Shown: positions 8,756 through 17,336 of the stretch, piece after piece
Position numbering within the stretch: the stretch's first letter is position 1
How the letters are laid out: every line of letters begins with the position of its first letter
Notes under the pieces: model-generated
Seen by the model: only the letters and a program-made list of their open reading frames with translations
The model's database searches: none
Told to the model about the DNA's origin: nothing
Program-made: the position numbers and the translations under genes
Source: Candidatus Binatus sp.
Lineage (GTDB): Bacteria; Desulfobacterota; Binatia; Binatales; Binataceae
Length of the DNA stretch: 44,414 nucleotides
Assembly (NCBI RefSeq): GCF_036567905.1
Contig: NZ_DATCTO010000067.1
Span: forward strand, 1-44,414
Reading direction: 5' to 3'

Positions 8756-8771
8756 CAGGGCCGCACTCCTG

Positions 8772-10658
8772 TCATTGAGATGGCGAGGCGTCTTCGAGCA
8801 CGCGCGCTATTTCAGGTTTGGGCGGGGGAGGATTGAGCTGGAAGTAGCGCTGGAAGACGTCGTGAATCACTGGCGCCGACGCGCTGCCGCCGTGACCGCC
8901 GTGCTCGATGATGCAGGCGGCGGCGATGGTCGGATGATCCTTTGGCGCGAACGCGATGAACCATGCATGGTCCTTGAACTGTTCGGGTGTTTTGTCCTCT
9001 GCCTCGCTCTCGCCGACCGGAGCATTGCTGCCGACGACCTGAGCGGTCCCGGTTTTGCCGCACACGATGACATTGTCGAGATGGGCTCTGTGCGCGGTAC
9101 CGCCGGCGCCGTTGACGACGTCGGCCATCGCGTCCTTGACGATCTCGAGGGCGTCCGGATCGATCTTGATCCGGTTCTCGATCACCGGCGGATACGACTT
9201 GGCGATATTGCCGTCGAGTCCCTCGACGTACTTGACGAATTGCGGCCGATAGCGGATGCCGCCGTTGGCGACCTGGGCGGCGACCTGCGCCATCTGCAGC
9301 GGTGTGGTTGCGACGTAACCCTGGCCGATGGCGACCGAGAGCGTTTCCGCGGGATACCATCGCTCGTGGAAGCGCTTGAGCTTCCACGCCGACGAGGGGA
9401 TGGTGCCGGGATTCTCGTGATCGAGATCGATGCCGGTCTTGATTCCGAGTCCGAGCTGATTGGACCATTTCGCAATCCGATCGACGCCAAGCTTTTCTCC
9501 GACGTTGTAAAAATAAACGTCGCACGAGCGCACGATCGCGTCGTGCAGCTCGATGGTGCCGTGGCCCTGATGGCGCCAGCAATGATACTCGCGTCCGCCG
9601 AACCACAACCCGCCCGGGCAATGGTAGGCAGTTTCAGGACTCAGCGTGCCTTCCTCGAGTCCTGCGATCGAATCGACGATTTTGAAAGTCGAGCCGGGTG
9701 GATAAATTCCCTGGATGACGCGATTTTGCAGCGGATGGTTCGGGTCGGTCGCCAGTTCGCGCCACGCCGACGCTTTCACGCCGCCGCCGAAGATGTCGGG
9801 GTCGAAGGCTGGATGCGAAACCATCGCCAGCACGTCGCCGTTTCTCGGATCGAGCGCGACGAAGGCGCCGTTCTTCCCGGCCATCGCCTGCTCCGCGGCC
9901 TGCTGGAGATTGAGGTCGATGGTCATGACGATGCTTTCGCCGGGCTTGTCGGCAATTTCCTTGAGCACGCGCAGCCGCCGCCCGACGGAGTCAACTTCTA
10001 TCTCCTGTCCGCCGGCGTCGCCGCGCAGGGAACTCTCCCACACGCGCTCGAGGCCGAATTTTCCGATCTCGTCGCCCATGTGGTAGTCGGCCTTCTGGAT
10101 CAGATCGTTCTTGGTCACCTCGCCGACGTAGCCGAGCAGATGCGCGGCGAGCTCGCCGTACAGGTAATGCCGCGCTGGGGTGATTTGGAGACTGACGCCG
10201 GGCAGTTCGAGCTGGTGCGCCTCGAGCGCCACCACCTGTTGCCATCCAAGACGCTCGGCGACGGTGACGGGCTCGTAGGGCGGGCGGCCTTCGTCGTCGG
10301 CGTCGGAAATTTTGTCGGCGATTTGACCTGCGCCGGTGTAGCGCTCGAGCCGTTCGATCGTGAGCGAAAGATTGTCGGAATCCTCGGGCACCAGCTGCGC
10401 GTCGAACGACGGCTTCGTATCCACCAGCGGACGGTGATTGCGATCGAAAACCAGCCCGCGCGGCGCGGGCACGCGTTGGATGCGAATCCGGTTGCGATCG
10501 GCCAGCTCGACATTTTCCCGGTGATGCAGAACCTGCAGGTAGTACAGGCGCACCGAGACCAGCCCGAAAATCACAAACATCACGGCGGTCAACGCCGCGA
10601 TTCGCGGTTCCAGCAGCGGAACAGGCCGATTGCTTTTAGGAATGTGGAACTTCGCCAC
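8772..10658 (-). CDS. mrdA: penicillin-binding protein 2, elongation-specific transpeptidase
   Basis: A 628-residue class B PBP that crosslinks peptidoglycan in the lateral wall with RodA. A short cytosolic tail is followed by one transmembrane helix (about 20-42) and the PBP dimerisation/pedestal domain (about 60-230, with APRGLVFDRNHRPLVD). The transpeptidase domain follows: the active-site serine is S323 in GSTFK (K326), the SxN-type motif is S378-C379-D380, and KTG is K535-T536-G537. Asp in place of Asn in the second motif is also found in PBP2 of other bacteria. It lies 23 bp after mreD. Beta-lactam target by family. Confidence 0.96.
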   Translation of the reverse strand: MAKFHIPKSNRPVPLLEPRIAALTAVMFVIFGLVSVRLYYLQVLHHRENVELADRNRIRIQRVPAPRGLVFDRNHRPLVDTKPSFDAQLVPEDSDNLSLTIERLERYTGAGQIADKISDADDEGRPPYEPVTVAERLGWQQVVALEAHQLELPGVSLQITPARHYLYGELAAHLLGYVGEVTKNDLIQKADYHMGDEIGKFGLERVWESSLRGDAGGQEIEVDSVGRRLRVLKEIADKPGESIVMTIDLNLQQAAEQAMAGKNGAFVALDPRNGDVLAMVSHPAFDPDIFGGGVKASAWRELATDPNHPLQNRVIQGIYPPGSTFKIVDSIAGLEEGTLSPETAYHCPGGLWFGGREYHCWRHQGHGTIELHDAIVRSCDVYFYNVGEKLGVDRIAKWSNQLGLGIKTGIDLDHENPGTIPSSAWKLKRFHERWYPAETLSVAIGQGYVATTPLQMAQVAAQVANGGIRYRPQFVKYVEGLDGNIAKSYPPVIENRIKIDPDALEIVKDAMADVVNGAGGTAHRAHLDNVIVCGKTGTAQVVGSNAPVGESEAEDKTPEQFKDHAWFIAFAPKDHPTIAAACIIEHGGHGGSASAPVIHDVFQRYFQLNPPPPKPEIARVLEDASPSQ

Positions 10659-10681
10659 TGATGCGTTCCCAAACTTACAAT

Positions 10682-11188
10682 CTATTCGCGCATCGCTCTC
10701 ACAGGCAATCCCGTCATCCGCTTGCTTGCGGCCAGCATCGAAAAGATGAGCGGCGCGACTAGCGCGGAGACGGCGGCCTCGAGCGTCAGTCCCCCAAGCA
10801 TCGAGCCGGTGTCGGCAAGCGCGTTGAACCCGTCGGCGAAGGCAACGGTGGCCAGAGCGGTCGCGATCACGCCAAAGAACACCACGCTTGCGCCGACCAA
10901 CGCGTTGGTCACCATCAGCCGGGTCGAAATTTCGTAGCTCACCAGGAAGACCATCGTCATCATGAAAGCGTTGAGGCCGGGATGCGCGCCGGCGAGTGCG
11001 TCGGTCGCGTAGCCTATCGCGAACGCCAGCATCGCGGGCAGGACGCCATGATGGCGCAGGCCGAGATCGACCACCAGTATGATGATCAGGTTCGGAATCA
11101 GCGCGCGAAACGAAATCAGGTGCGGGACCGCGGACTGAAACGCCAATCCCAGCACCACGAACGCCGCGAACAGCAGGATGAGGCGCAA
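10682..11188 (-). CDS. mreD: rod-shape-determining protein MreD
   Basis: A 168-residue integral membrane protein with about five or six hydrophobic helices, starting MRLILLFAAFVVLGLAFQ. MreD sequences diverge widely, so the call rests on size, topology and its place between mreC and mrdA. Weakly conserved features such as PDLILILVV-like (here PNLIIILVVDLGLRHH) and the GFATDAL-type (GYATDALAGAHPG) segment fit. It links MreC to the RodA-PBP2 synthase in the membrane. It begins 5 bp after mreC. Confidence 0.9.
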   Translation of the reverse strand: MRLILLFAAFVVLGLAFQSAVPHLISFRALIPNLIIILVVDLGLRHHGVLPAMLAFAIGYATDALAGAHPGLNAFMMTMVFLVSYEISTRLMVTNALVGASVVFFGVIATALATVAFADGFNALADTGSMLGGLTLEAAVSALVAPLIFSMLAASKRMTGLPVRAMRE

Positions 11189-11193
11189 ATCCG

Positions 11194-12042
11194 TCAGTCC
11201 TTGGCCTGGTCGTCGAGGTGGGGCGGCGGCTGGGTGACGATCAGCACCTGTTCGAGTTGGCGAAAATCGACCGTCGGTTCGATCCTTACGCCAAGGAACA
11301 GGCCCGGCCCTCCATGGTGCACGCTCTTGATCGTACCGACCAGCAGGCCACGCGGGAAAATTCCATCGAGGCCCGAGGTCACGATAGTGTCGCCGATGCG
11401 GATGTCCTGCGAGCGATCGGCGTACTTCAGGATCAAGCCATCATCGACCAGCCCAGCGACGATTCCGCGCGCGCGCGAGCGTTGATCGAAGCCGTCGAGC
11501 GCGGAGTTGTGGTCGTCGATCAACAGCACGCGCGAGGCGTGCGGACTGACGGCGATGATCTTGCCGACCACGCCCTGGTTGGCGAGCACGGCCATGCCGG
11601 GACGAAGTCCGGCGCTGGAACCCGAGGCGAGAACCAGGGTGCGGGAAAGGCCGGTGGCGTCGCTGCCGATCACGTTGGCGGCAACTGCGTTGGCGCCGAG
11701 CACGTCCTTGAGATCGAGCAGCTCGCCGAGGTGGCGATTTTCGACCTCGAGCTCGGCCAGGCGCGCGCGATCGCTCTTGACCCGCGCCAGCTCGTTGCGC
11801 AGGCGGGCGTTTTCCTCGCGCACGTGAAGCAGGTCGAGGTAGCCGGTGACGATCGATGAAGCGCCGTCGCTGAGACGGGTAAACGCGGCGTCAACCGGAC
11901 TGATGATTTCCAAAAATGCGGACTCCGGACGCGCCGCGAGATCGCCGGGATGGACTCCGGTCGAGATCAGATGAAGCGACACGATGAGCAGCGCGGCGCT
12001 GGTCATCAGCACGCGGTTACGCCAGAGGAAGCTGCTTCTCAC
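11194..12042 (-). CDS. mreC: rod-shape-determining protein MreC
   Basis: 282 residues: a basic cytosolic N-terminus, one transmembrane helix (about 11-29), a coiled coil (about 68-105, rich in Leu/Glu/Arg: LHVREENARLRNELARVKS) and two periplasmic beta-barrel domains. The family block NQGVVGKIIAVSPHASRVLLIDD and the later IVTSGLDGIFPRGLLVGTI are clear. MreC scaffolds and activates PBP2-RodA in the periplasm. It begins 54 bp after mreB, in the canonical order. Confidence 0.95.
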   Translation of the reverse strand: MRSSFLWRNRVLMTSAALLIVSLHLISTGVHPGDLAARPESAFLEIISPVDAAFTRLSDGASSIVTGYLDLLHVREENARLRNELARVKSDRARLAELEVENRHLGELLDLKDVLGANAVAANVIGSDATGLSRTLVLASGSSAGLRPGMAVLANQGVVGKIIAVSPHASRVLLIDDHNSALDGFDQRSRARGIVAGLVDDGLILKYADRSQDIRIGDTIVTSGLDGIFPRGLLVGTIKSVHHGGPGLFLGVRIEPTVDFRQLEQVLIVTQPPPHLDDQAKD

Positions 12043-12096
12043 GTCAATACGGCCCGACGCGCCGGCTCAAGTTTCCAGGGATATCCGGCGAGTCGA

Positions 12097-13263
<1,167 letters not shown>

Positions 13264-13325
13264 CTACCGCTGCGCGACACGCTAACAGAGGACGGGCGGC
13301 ACAGGCAAGCAAGCGGGGTCGTGTC

Positions 13326-13546
13326 CTAGTTTGAGTGCGCTTTTCGCCGGCCTTTCTTGGCGGGGGCGATGAGAGGCGCGGTTAGTTTTCCGTAGAGGAA
13401 GAAGAGGTATTCGACGCGTTGGCGGTCGCTCTCGAAAAGTTGCGGTCGGTAGCAGAGGTCAACGGTGCGACGGCGGCCCGAAGAACCGTCTCAAAATCAG
13501 CCAGAGTGAACAGCCTGAGTTTCTTCTGTTGCTTCATTGTCTTCAT
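13326..13546 (-). pseudogene. small ORF broken by a frameshift, coupled to the upstream gene
   Basis: An ATG at 13546 overlaps the TGA of the preceding minus-strand gene (ATGA) and opens a 54-codon frame (to 13382) starting MKTMKQQKKLRLFTLADF. Its second half decays into a Ser/Thr/Asn run. From about 13490 a different frame takes over, with no start codon of its own but protein-like sequence: RRRTVDLCYRPQLFESDR, then RVEYLFFLYGKLTAPL and a basic tail AKKGRRKAHSN, stopping at 13326-13328. The two halves together would make a protein of about 70 residues. I see no canonical slippery heptamer at the junction, so a fixed frameshift or a sequencing/assembly error is likelier than programmed shifting. 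Function unknown. Confidence 0.45.
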
Positions 13547-14238
13547 CGAGCCTTGCTTAACAGCGCAGGCTCCATTCGAGCAACCGCTGTTCGCTCAACT
13601 GCGGCGAGGTGCCTGGGGAGCTTGTACCAAATCCCATTGCGCCTCTCGACGAGTTTTCGTTTTGCTGCGTTGATTAGTCCGAAATGAACGACGCGATTCG
13701 GACTCTTCTTTCCAAATTGCCAGCCGCGTGCGGCAGCCTCTTTAGCGAGTTGTTCTGTGCTCCGTCCCTTTCCGTCCGCAAGAATACTGATAAGGAAAGC
13801 GGGAAGTTCAGCCGCATCAATAGAGGCCGATTCGTCTGCCGAAATTTGTTTGTGCTCTTGCGTCTGTACGGTTGCCTGATATTTCTTTAGAATCCAACGG
13901 TCTTCTATGCGGACAAAACGGTCTTTCTCCCTGTGTAAAAGAGCATTGACTGTATTGGGTTCATTCTTTGATTGCGTTTCGTATCCAAGCCTTTTGAGTT
14001 CGCCCAAGAGCGCGGGTATGAACATTCCTTCTGGTCGAGAATCAAGGACTTTTTCTGCTAAATCAGCAACAGATTGACCGGTTTTTCGACGACCTCGCCG
14101 CGCGGGAGTGGCTTCAGAAAGGGCAGCCTCTAGGGTTTCAATCAGAAAGTCGAGTTTTCCCCGTTTGGTCTGAAAATCGCGTTCTAATTGGGCCCGTTCC
14201 TCCTGATGTTTTTGCAACAGGGTTTTGATCTGGCTCAT
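13543..14238 (-). CDS. coiled-coil plus winged-helix-like (HARE-HTH-like) protein, unknown function
   Basis: 231 residues. The N-terminus (about 1-45) is a charged coiled coil (KHQEERAQLERDFQTKRGKL). Two helical segments with a winged-helix look follow: about 55-115 (SVADLAEKVLDSRPEGMFIPALLGELKRLG ending in DRFVRIEDRWILKK, written here in parts) and about 147-210 (LPAFLISILADGKGRSTEQ, then RKLVERRNGIWYKLP). The repeated pattern of helix, recognition-like helix, then a strand with a trailing W is typical of HARE-HTH and related domains in chromatin and restriction contexts, but this is recognition by eye. The gene is visibly less GC-rich than its neighbours and lies just beyond the 3' end of tRNA-Leu, suggesting acquisition. 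The downstream broken ORF overlaps its stop codon. Confidence 0.6.
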   Translation of the reverse strand: MSQIKTLLQKHQEERAQLERDFQTKRGKLDFLIETLEAALSEATPARRGRRKTGQSVADLAEKVLDSRPEGMFIPALLGELKRLGYETQSKNEPNTVNALLHREKDRFVRIEDRWILKKYQATVQTQEHKQISADESASIDAAELPAFLISILADGKGRSTEQLAKEAAARGWQFGKKSPNRVVHFGLINAAKRKLVERRNGIWYKLPRHLAAVERTAVARMEPALLSKAR

Positions 14239-14269
14239 TTCTGGCCTCTTGGCATGCTAGCTAGCTACT

Positions 14270-14287
14270 TGCTTTGCACGCAAAGCA
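14270..14287. promoter_or_regulatory. 18-bp palindrome upstream of the HTH-like gene
   Basis: TGCTTTGC and GCAAAGCA form a perfect 8-bp inverted repeat around a 2-bp centre, 32 bp before the ATG at 14238. It is followed toward the gene by a GCTA tandem run (about 14256-14267). Its position between promoter and start codon suits an operator or a short mRNA hairpin. No factor can be assigned. Confidence 0.45.
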
Positions 14288-14367
14288 CACTCCCTAGTGG
14301 TTGATTGATAACATAATTCCGCGTATCTTTACAGCCCCCCTAAAATCGCGCTAATTCTCATCAAAGA

Positions 14368-14456
14368 CGGGAAGAGGGGGATTCGAACCCCCGCAGCCCC
14401 ATGGGACTCGCTGGTTTTTGAGACCAGTGCCATATACCCATTCGGCCAACTTCCCC
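14368..14456 (-). tRNA. tRNA-Leu, anticodon CAA
   Basis: A class II cloverleaf can be folded by hand. There is an acceptor GGGAAG with CTTCCC, a D arm GCC/GGC, an anticodon stem CTGGT/ACCAG around the loop CTCAAAA (anticodon CAA, reading UUG), a long variable stem AGTCCC/GGGGCT, and a T arm GGGGG-TTCGAAT-CCCCC. CCA is not encoded. Odd points: the base pair at 7-66 would be U-U, and the unpaired base after the acceptor reads G, whereas bacterial tRNA-Leu normally has A73. The exact ends are uncertain by one base. Confidence 0.9.
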
Positions 14457-14463
14457 GCAAATG

Positions 14464-14492
14464 ATTTTACGCCCCCAAGCGAAGCGCGGCAA
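14464..14492 (-). promoter_or_regulatory. promoter of tRNA-Leu
   Basis: On the minus strand TTGCCG (14487-14492), a 17-bp spacer and TAAAAT (14464-14469) precede the mature 5' end by only 8-9 bp, so the leader is very short. The spacer ends in GGGGGCG, a discriminator-like GC-rich stretch. The 12-bp core covering part of the -10 recurs at 14548-14559. Confidence 0.6.
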
Positions 14493-14555
14493 GCGAGTCG
14501 CTGTCGTGCGGTAATGAGTTTGGATTGCCTTCTACGGGAGGCAGTCTTTTTACGC

Positions 14556-14595
14556 CCCCGGGGTCTGGCGAAAGCCACACGCCGGGGTTTTTTTT
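14556..14595 (+). terminator. strong intrinsic terminator just ahead of the NYN gene
   Basis: CCCCGG (14556-14561) pairs with CCGGGG (14582-14587), enclosing a second hairpin TGGC-GAAA-GCCA with a GNRA loop, and eight T residues follow (14588-14595). A weaker hairpin, TGCCT (14526-14530)/AGGCA (14539-14543) with a following T run, lies before it. The structure ends only 13 bp before the NYN start codon. Confidence 0.7.
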
Positions 14596-14608
14596 GGGGA
14601 TAGCGGGG

Positions 14609-15253
14609 ATGTCGGATCGAGCTGTTCTCTTCATAGACGGCAACAACTGGTACCACTACCTCAAGAGTTCGGGGATAACCGATCTCTTTCACCTCGACTA
14701 TGCCAAAATCTCACAGAAGTTAATCGGGCCTTCACGGGATTGGGCCGGTACCCGATACTACATCGGCCAAGTTGATCAGCGGCAGGGAGCTAAAGTCTAT
14801 GCGGATCAGCGGAAATTCACCGATGCTCTAAAGAAAACCGATTCACGAATAACCGTTCACTTTGGACGAATCGAGCCTCGCGAAACCGAAAGCGAAGCGG
14901 CCAAGGAATTGCTTGGTTACGTGCATGCACTCAAGACAAAAATCGATCCGCAGGTATTCAAAGACCTAATTGATTTGGGAAAAAGGCACGAAAAGACGGT
15001 GGTCTGGGTCGAAAAAGCGGTCGATGTTCACCTTGCCGTTGATCTAGTGGTAATGGCGATGCGGAACGAATATGACGCAGCGTACATCTTGTCCGCCGAC
15101 GGAGACTATACGAAGGCTGTGGAGTTCGTGCGGCAGAGCCTTGCGAAGAAAGTTTATGCGGCTTGTCCACCATCTGGCCATGGAGCCGAACTTGCCAGAG
15201 TCGCAAATTCCTTCATTCACCTAAGGTCCGATTGGTTTGACGACTGCCGTTGA
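14609..15253 (+). CDS. NYN-domain (LabA/DUF88-like) putative ribonuclease
   Basis: 214 residues with the PIN-like NYN fold. The first acidic residue is in the N-terminal AVLFIDGNNWYHYL strand. Further conserved acidic residues are in the VDVHLAVDLVVMAM helix and the SADGDYTKAVEFV strand-turn, the three places that make the metal site in NYN/LabA nucleases. Such proteins cut RNA, often in stress or defence settings. The ATG at 14609 starts exactly at the domain; the frame is open further upstream but only through the terminator hairpin. Composition is lower in GC than the surrounding operons. It sits alone beside tRNA-Leu and is transcribed away from it. Confidence 0.82.
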   Translation: MSDRAVLFIDGNNWYHYLKSSGITDLFHLDYAKISQKLIGPSRDWAGTRYYIGQVDQRQGAKVYADQRKFTDALKKTDSRITVHFGRIEPRETESEAAKELLGYVHALKTKIDPQVFKDLIDLGKRHEKTVVWVEKAVDVHLAVDLVVMAMRNEYDAAYILSADGDYTKAVEFVRQSLAKKVYAACPPSGHGAELARVANSFIHLRSDWFDDCR

Positions 15254-15354
15254 ATCTTGGCCATCTGTCACGTCAGTTGGATTCTACCGTACTTGCGTGA
15301 CGGGGATAAGTACCCGAGCAAGCGGCCCCTGCAAGCAAGCGGGCGCAATTGCGC

Positions 15355-17304
15355 ATGGAAAAGGCGGTCAAGTATGATATCGCGGCAATGTTAGAAGGAA
15401 TCCGCCGTTACCAGTACTCGTGGCAGGTGCAAGTCACGTTCGCCTTCCTGGCGCTCACCATGGCGTTTTGGGGTTTCGGGGGCGGTGGATTATTCAACAC
15501 CGTCCATCCCATCGCGACCGTTAATGGCCGGCAAATACTGGGCGAGCAAGTCGATCGCGAAGCGACCCAAATCCGCCAGACCGTGCAACAGGTGTACGGC
15601 GCCAACGCGCAGGCAATGCTCAAGAGCATCAACCTTCGCCAGGAAGCGGTGGACAGGTTGATCGAGCAGCAACTGATCGGCGAAGAGGCGCGCCATCTCG
15701 GCATCAGCATCAGCGACGAGGCGCTGCAGGATAAAATCGCCAAGGAGTCTGTTTTTCAGCGCGACGGCCAGTTCGACTTCGGTACTTACCAGGAGGTGCT
15801 GCGCAACAACGATCTGCAGCCGAGTGAGTACGAAAACGGCGAGCGCGACCGCATGATCGCCGACACGCTGCGCAAGATGATCGACACCGGCGTGCAGGTG
15901 AGCGACGACGAGGCGCGCCACGCCTACAATCTGCGCAACGAACGGATCGGATTGCGCTACGCCGAGATACCCTTGAGCGATTTCACCGCAAAGATCTCGC
16001 CTGGCGAAAGTCAGATCGCCGACTACTACAAAAAGAACGCGGAGCAATTCCGCGAGCCCGAGCGCGTCAAGCTGGTCTACGTCCATTACGAGCCGCTCCT
16101 GCTGGCCGCCAAGTACACGCCGACCGACAAGGAAATCCAGGCCTACTACAATCGCAACGCCAGGACCCGCTTCACCCATCCCGACCAGGTTCACGCGCGG
16201 CACATCCTGATCGCGGTGCCGGCGGGCGCGACCGACAAGGAGAAGGCCGCGGCGAAGGCCAAGGCGCTCGAGGTGCTCAAGCAGGCGCAATCGGGGGGCG
16301 ACTTCGCAAAGCTGGCGGCGAAGTATTCGGAAGATCCATCCAACAAGCTCGAAGGCGGAGACCTGGGGACGTTTGGGCGCGGCCAGATGGTCAAGCCGTT
16401 CGAAGACGCGGTGTTCGCGATGAAGCCGGGACAGATCGCGATGGTCGAGACGCGCTTCGGCTTTCATATCGTCAAGCTCGACGAGTTCAAGCCCGCGCAT
16501 ACCGACACGCTTGCCGAGGCGAAGCTAAAGATAATTGACGAGCTGCGCACGCAGGCCGGGGCGAAGCTCGGGCGCGCGGCGGCGCAGGAGGACCTGGCGG
16601 CAGCGCTGGCGGGTGCCAGTTTGCAGGACCTTGCGAAGAAGCGGGGGATCGAGGCGATCGAGACGCCGCTGTTCGCGCAGGGTGAACCGGCGGCCGGCGC
16701 CGAGCGGGACCGGGAACTGATGGAGGCGGCGTTCAAGCTCGACGCGGGGCAGGTGGCGATCGTGCCGGAGAAGGGCGCGCCATATGTGATCAAGCTGCTG
16801 GCGAGGCAACCGTCGCGAATTCCCGCGCTCAAGGAGATCGAACCGCAGGTGCGCGAGGCGCTGATTCGCTCGACGGCCGAAACCGAAGCGAGCCGGCAGG
16901 CCGATAAGATACTCGCCACGATCAAAGGCCCGGCCGACTTTGACAAGGCAGCCGCCGCCAACCAGCTCGCGATTAAAAATGTCGATCCGTTTCTGCGCGC
17001 CGACCATAGCGTTCCCGGCATCGGCGAGTTTCCCGAGGTGACCGACGCCGCCGCGGTCGTGCCAGCAATTCCGGGCGTGATCGATCGCGTGATGGAGAAT
17101 GGCGGCAATTCGTACCTGTTCGAAGTCGCCTCGCGCGCCGAGCCGAGCGACGACGAATGGAAGAGCGCGCAGAAATCGTTCATGCAGGAATACGCCGAGC
17201 AGCGCCGCGCGGAGGCATGGACGCGCTTCCTCGATCAACTCAAAGACCAGGCCAGGATACAAATCGACTCCGACCAGCTCGCATCCAGCGGGTCGTCAAC
17301 CTGA
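15355..17304 (+). CDS. PpiD/SurA-like membrane-anchored peptidyl-prolyl isomerase chaperone
   Basis: About 649 residues, close to PpiD. A cytosolic N-terminus is followed by one transmembrane helix (about 24-45, VQVTFAFLALTMAFWGF), a SurA-N/PpiD chaperone region of helices (about 50-270), and a parvulin PPIC domain (about 278-385: QVHARHILIAVP, YSEDPSNKLEGGDLGTFGRGQMVKPFEDAVF, given in family order, and ETRFGFHIVKLDE). A second, degenerate parvulin-like helical part ends the protein. It should help outer-membrane and secreted proteins fold at the periplasmic side of the Sec translocon. The start is uncertain: a TTG two codons earlier and an ATG at 15388 (MLEGIRRYQYSW, which resembles PpiD N-termini) are alternatives. 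The next gene starts 33 bp downstream. Confidence 0.85.
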   Translation: MEKAVKYDIAAMLEGIRRYQYSWQVQVTFAFLALTMAFWGFGGGGLFNTVHPIATVNGRQILGEQVDREATQIRQTVQQVYGANAQAMLKSINLRQEAVDRLIEQQLIGEEARHLGISISDEALQDKIAKESVFQRDGQFDFGTYQEVLRNNDLQPSEYENGERDRMIADTLRKMIDTGVQVSDDEARHAYNLRNERIGLRYAEIPLSDFTAKISPGESQIADYYKKNAEQFREPERVKLVYVHYEPLLLAAKYTPTDKEIQAYYNRNARTRFTHPDQVHARHILIAVPAGATDKEKAAAKAKALEVLKQAQSGGDFAKLAAKYSEDPSNKLEGGDLGTFGRGQMVKPFEDAVFAMKPGQIAMVETRFGFHIVKLDEFKPAHTDTLAEAKLKIIDELRTQAGAKLGRAAAQEDLAAALAGASLQDLAKKRGIEAIETPLFAQGEPAAGAERDRELMEAAFKLDAGQVAIVPEKGAPYVIKLLARQPSRIPALKEIEPQVREALIRSTAETEASRQADKILATIKGPADFDKAAAANQLAIKNVDPFLRADHSVPGIGEFPEVTDAAAVVPAIPGVIDRVMENGGNSYLFEVASRAEPSDDEWKSAQKSFMQEYAEQRRAEAWTRFLDQLKDQARIQIDSDQLASSGSST

Positions 17305-17336
17305 AGGAGCGCGCCGAGCGCGCGGCATTGTCAGGA

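Noticed and set aside
8069..10661. Long plus-strand frames opposite rodA and mrdA
   Set aside because: They are mirror frames of GC-rich genes; the minus-strand proteins have all catalytic motifs.
14351..14692. 113-codon minus-strand frame across tRNA-Leu
   Set aside because: It overlaps the tRNA and the terminator and has no coding signature.
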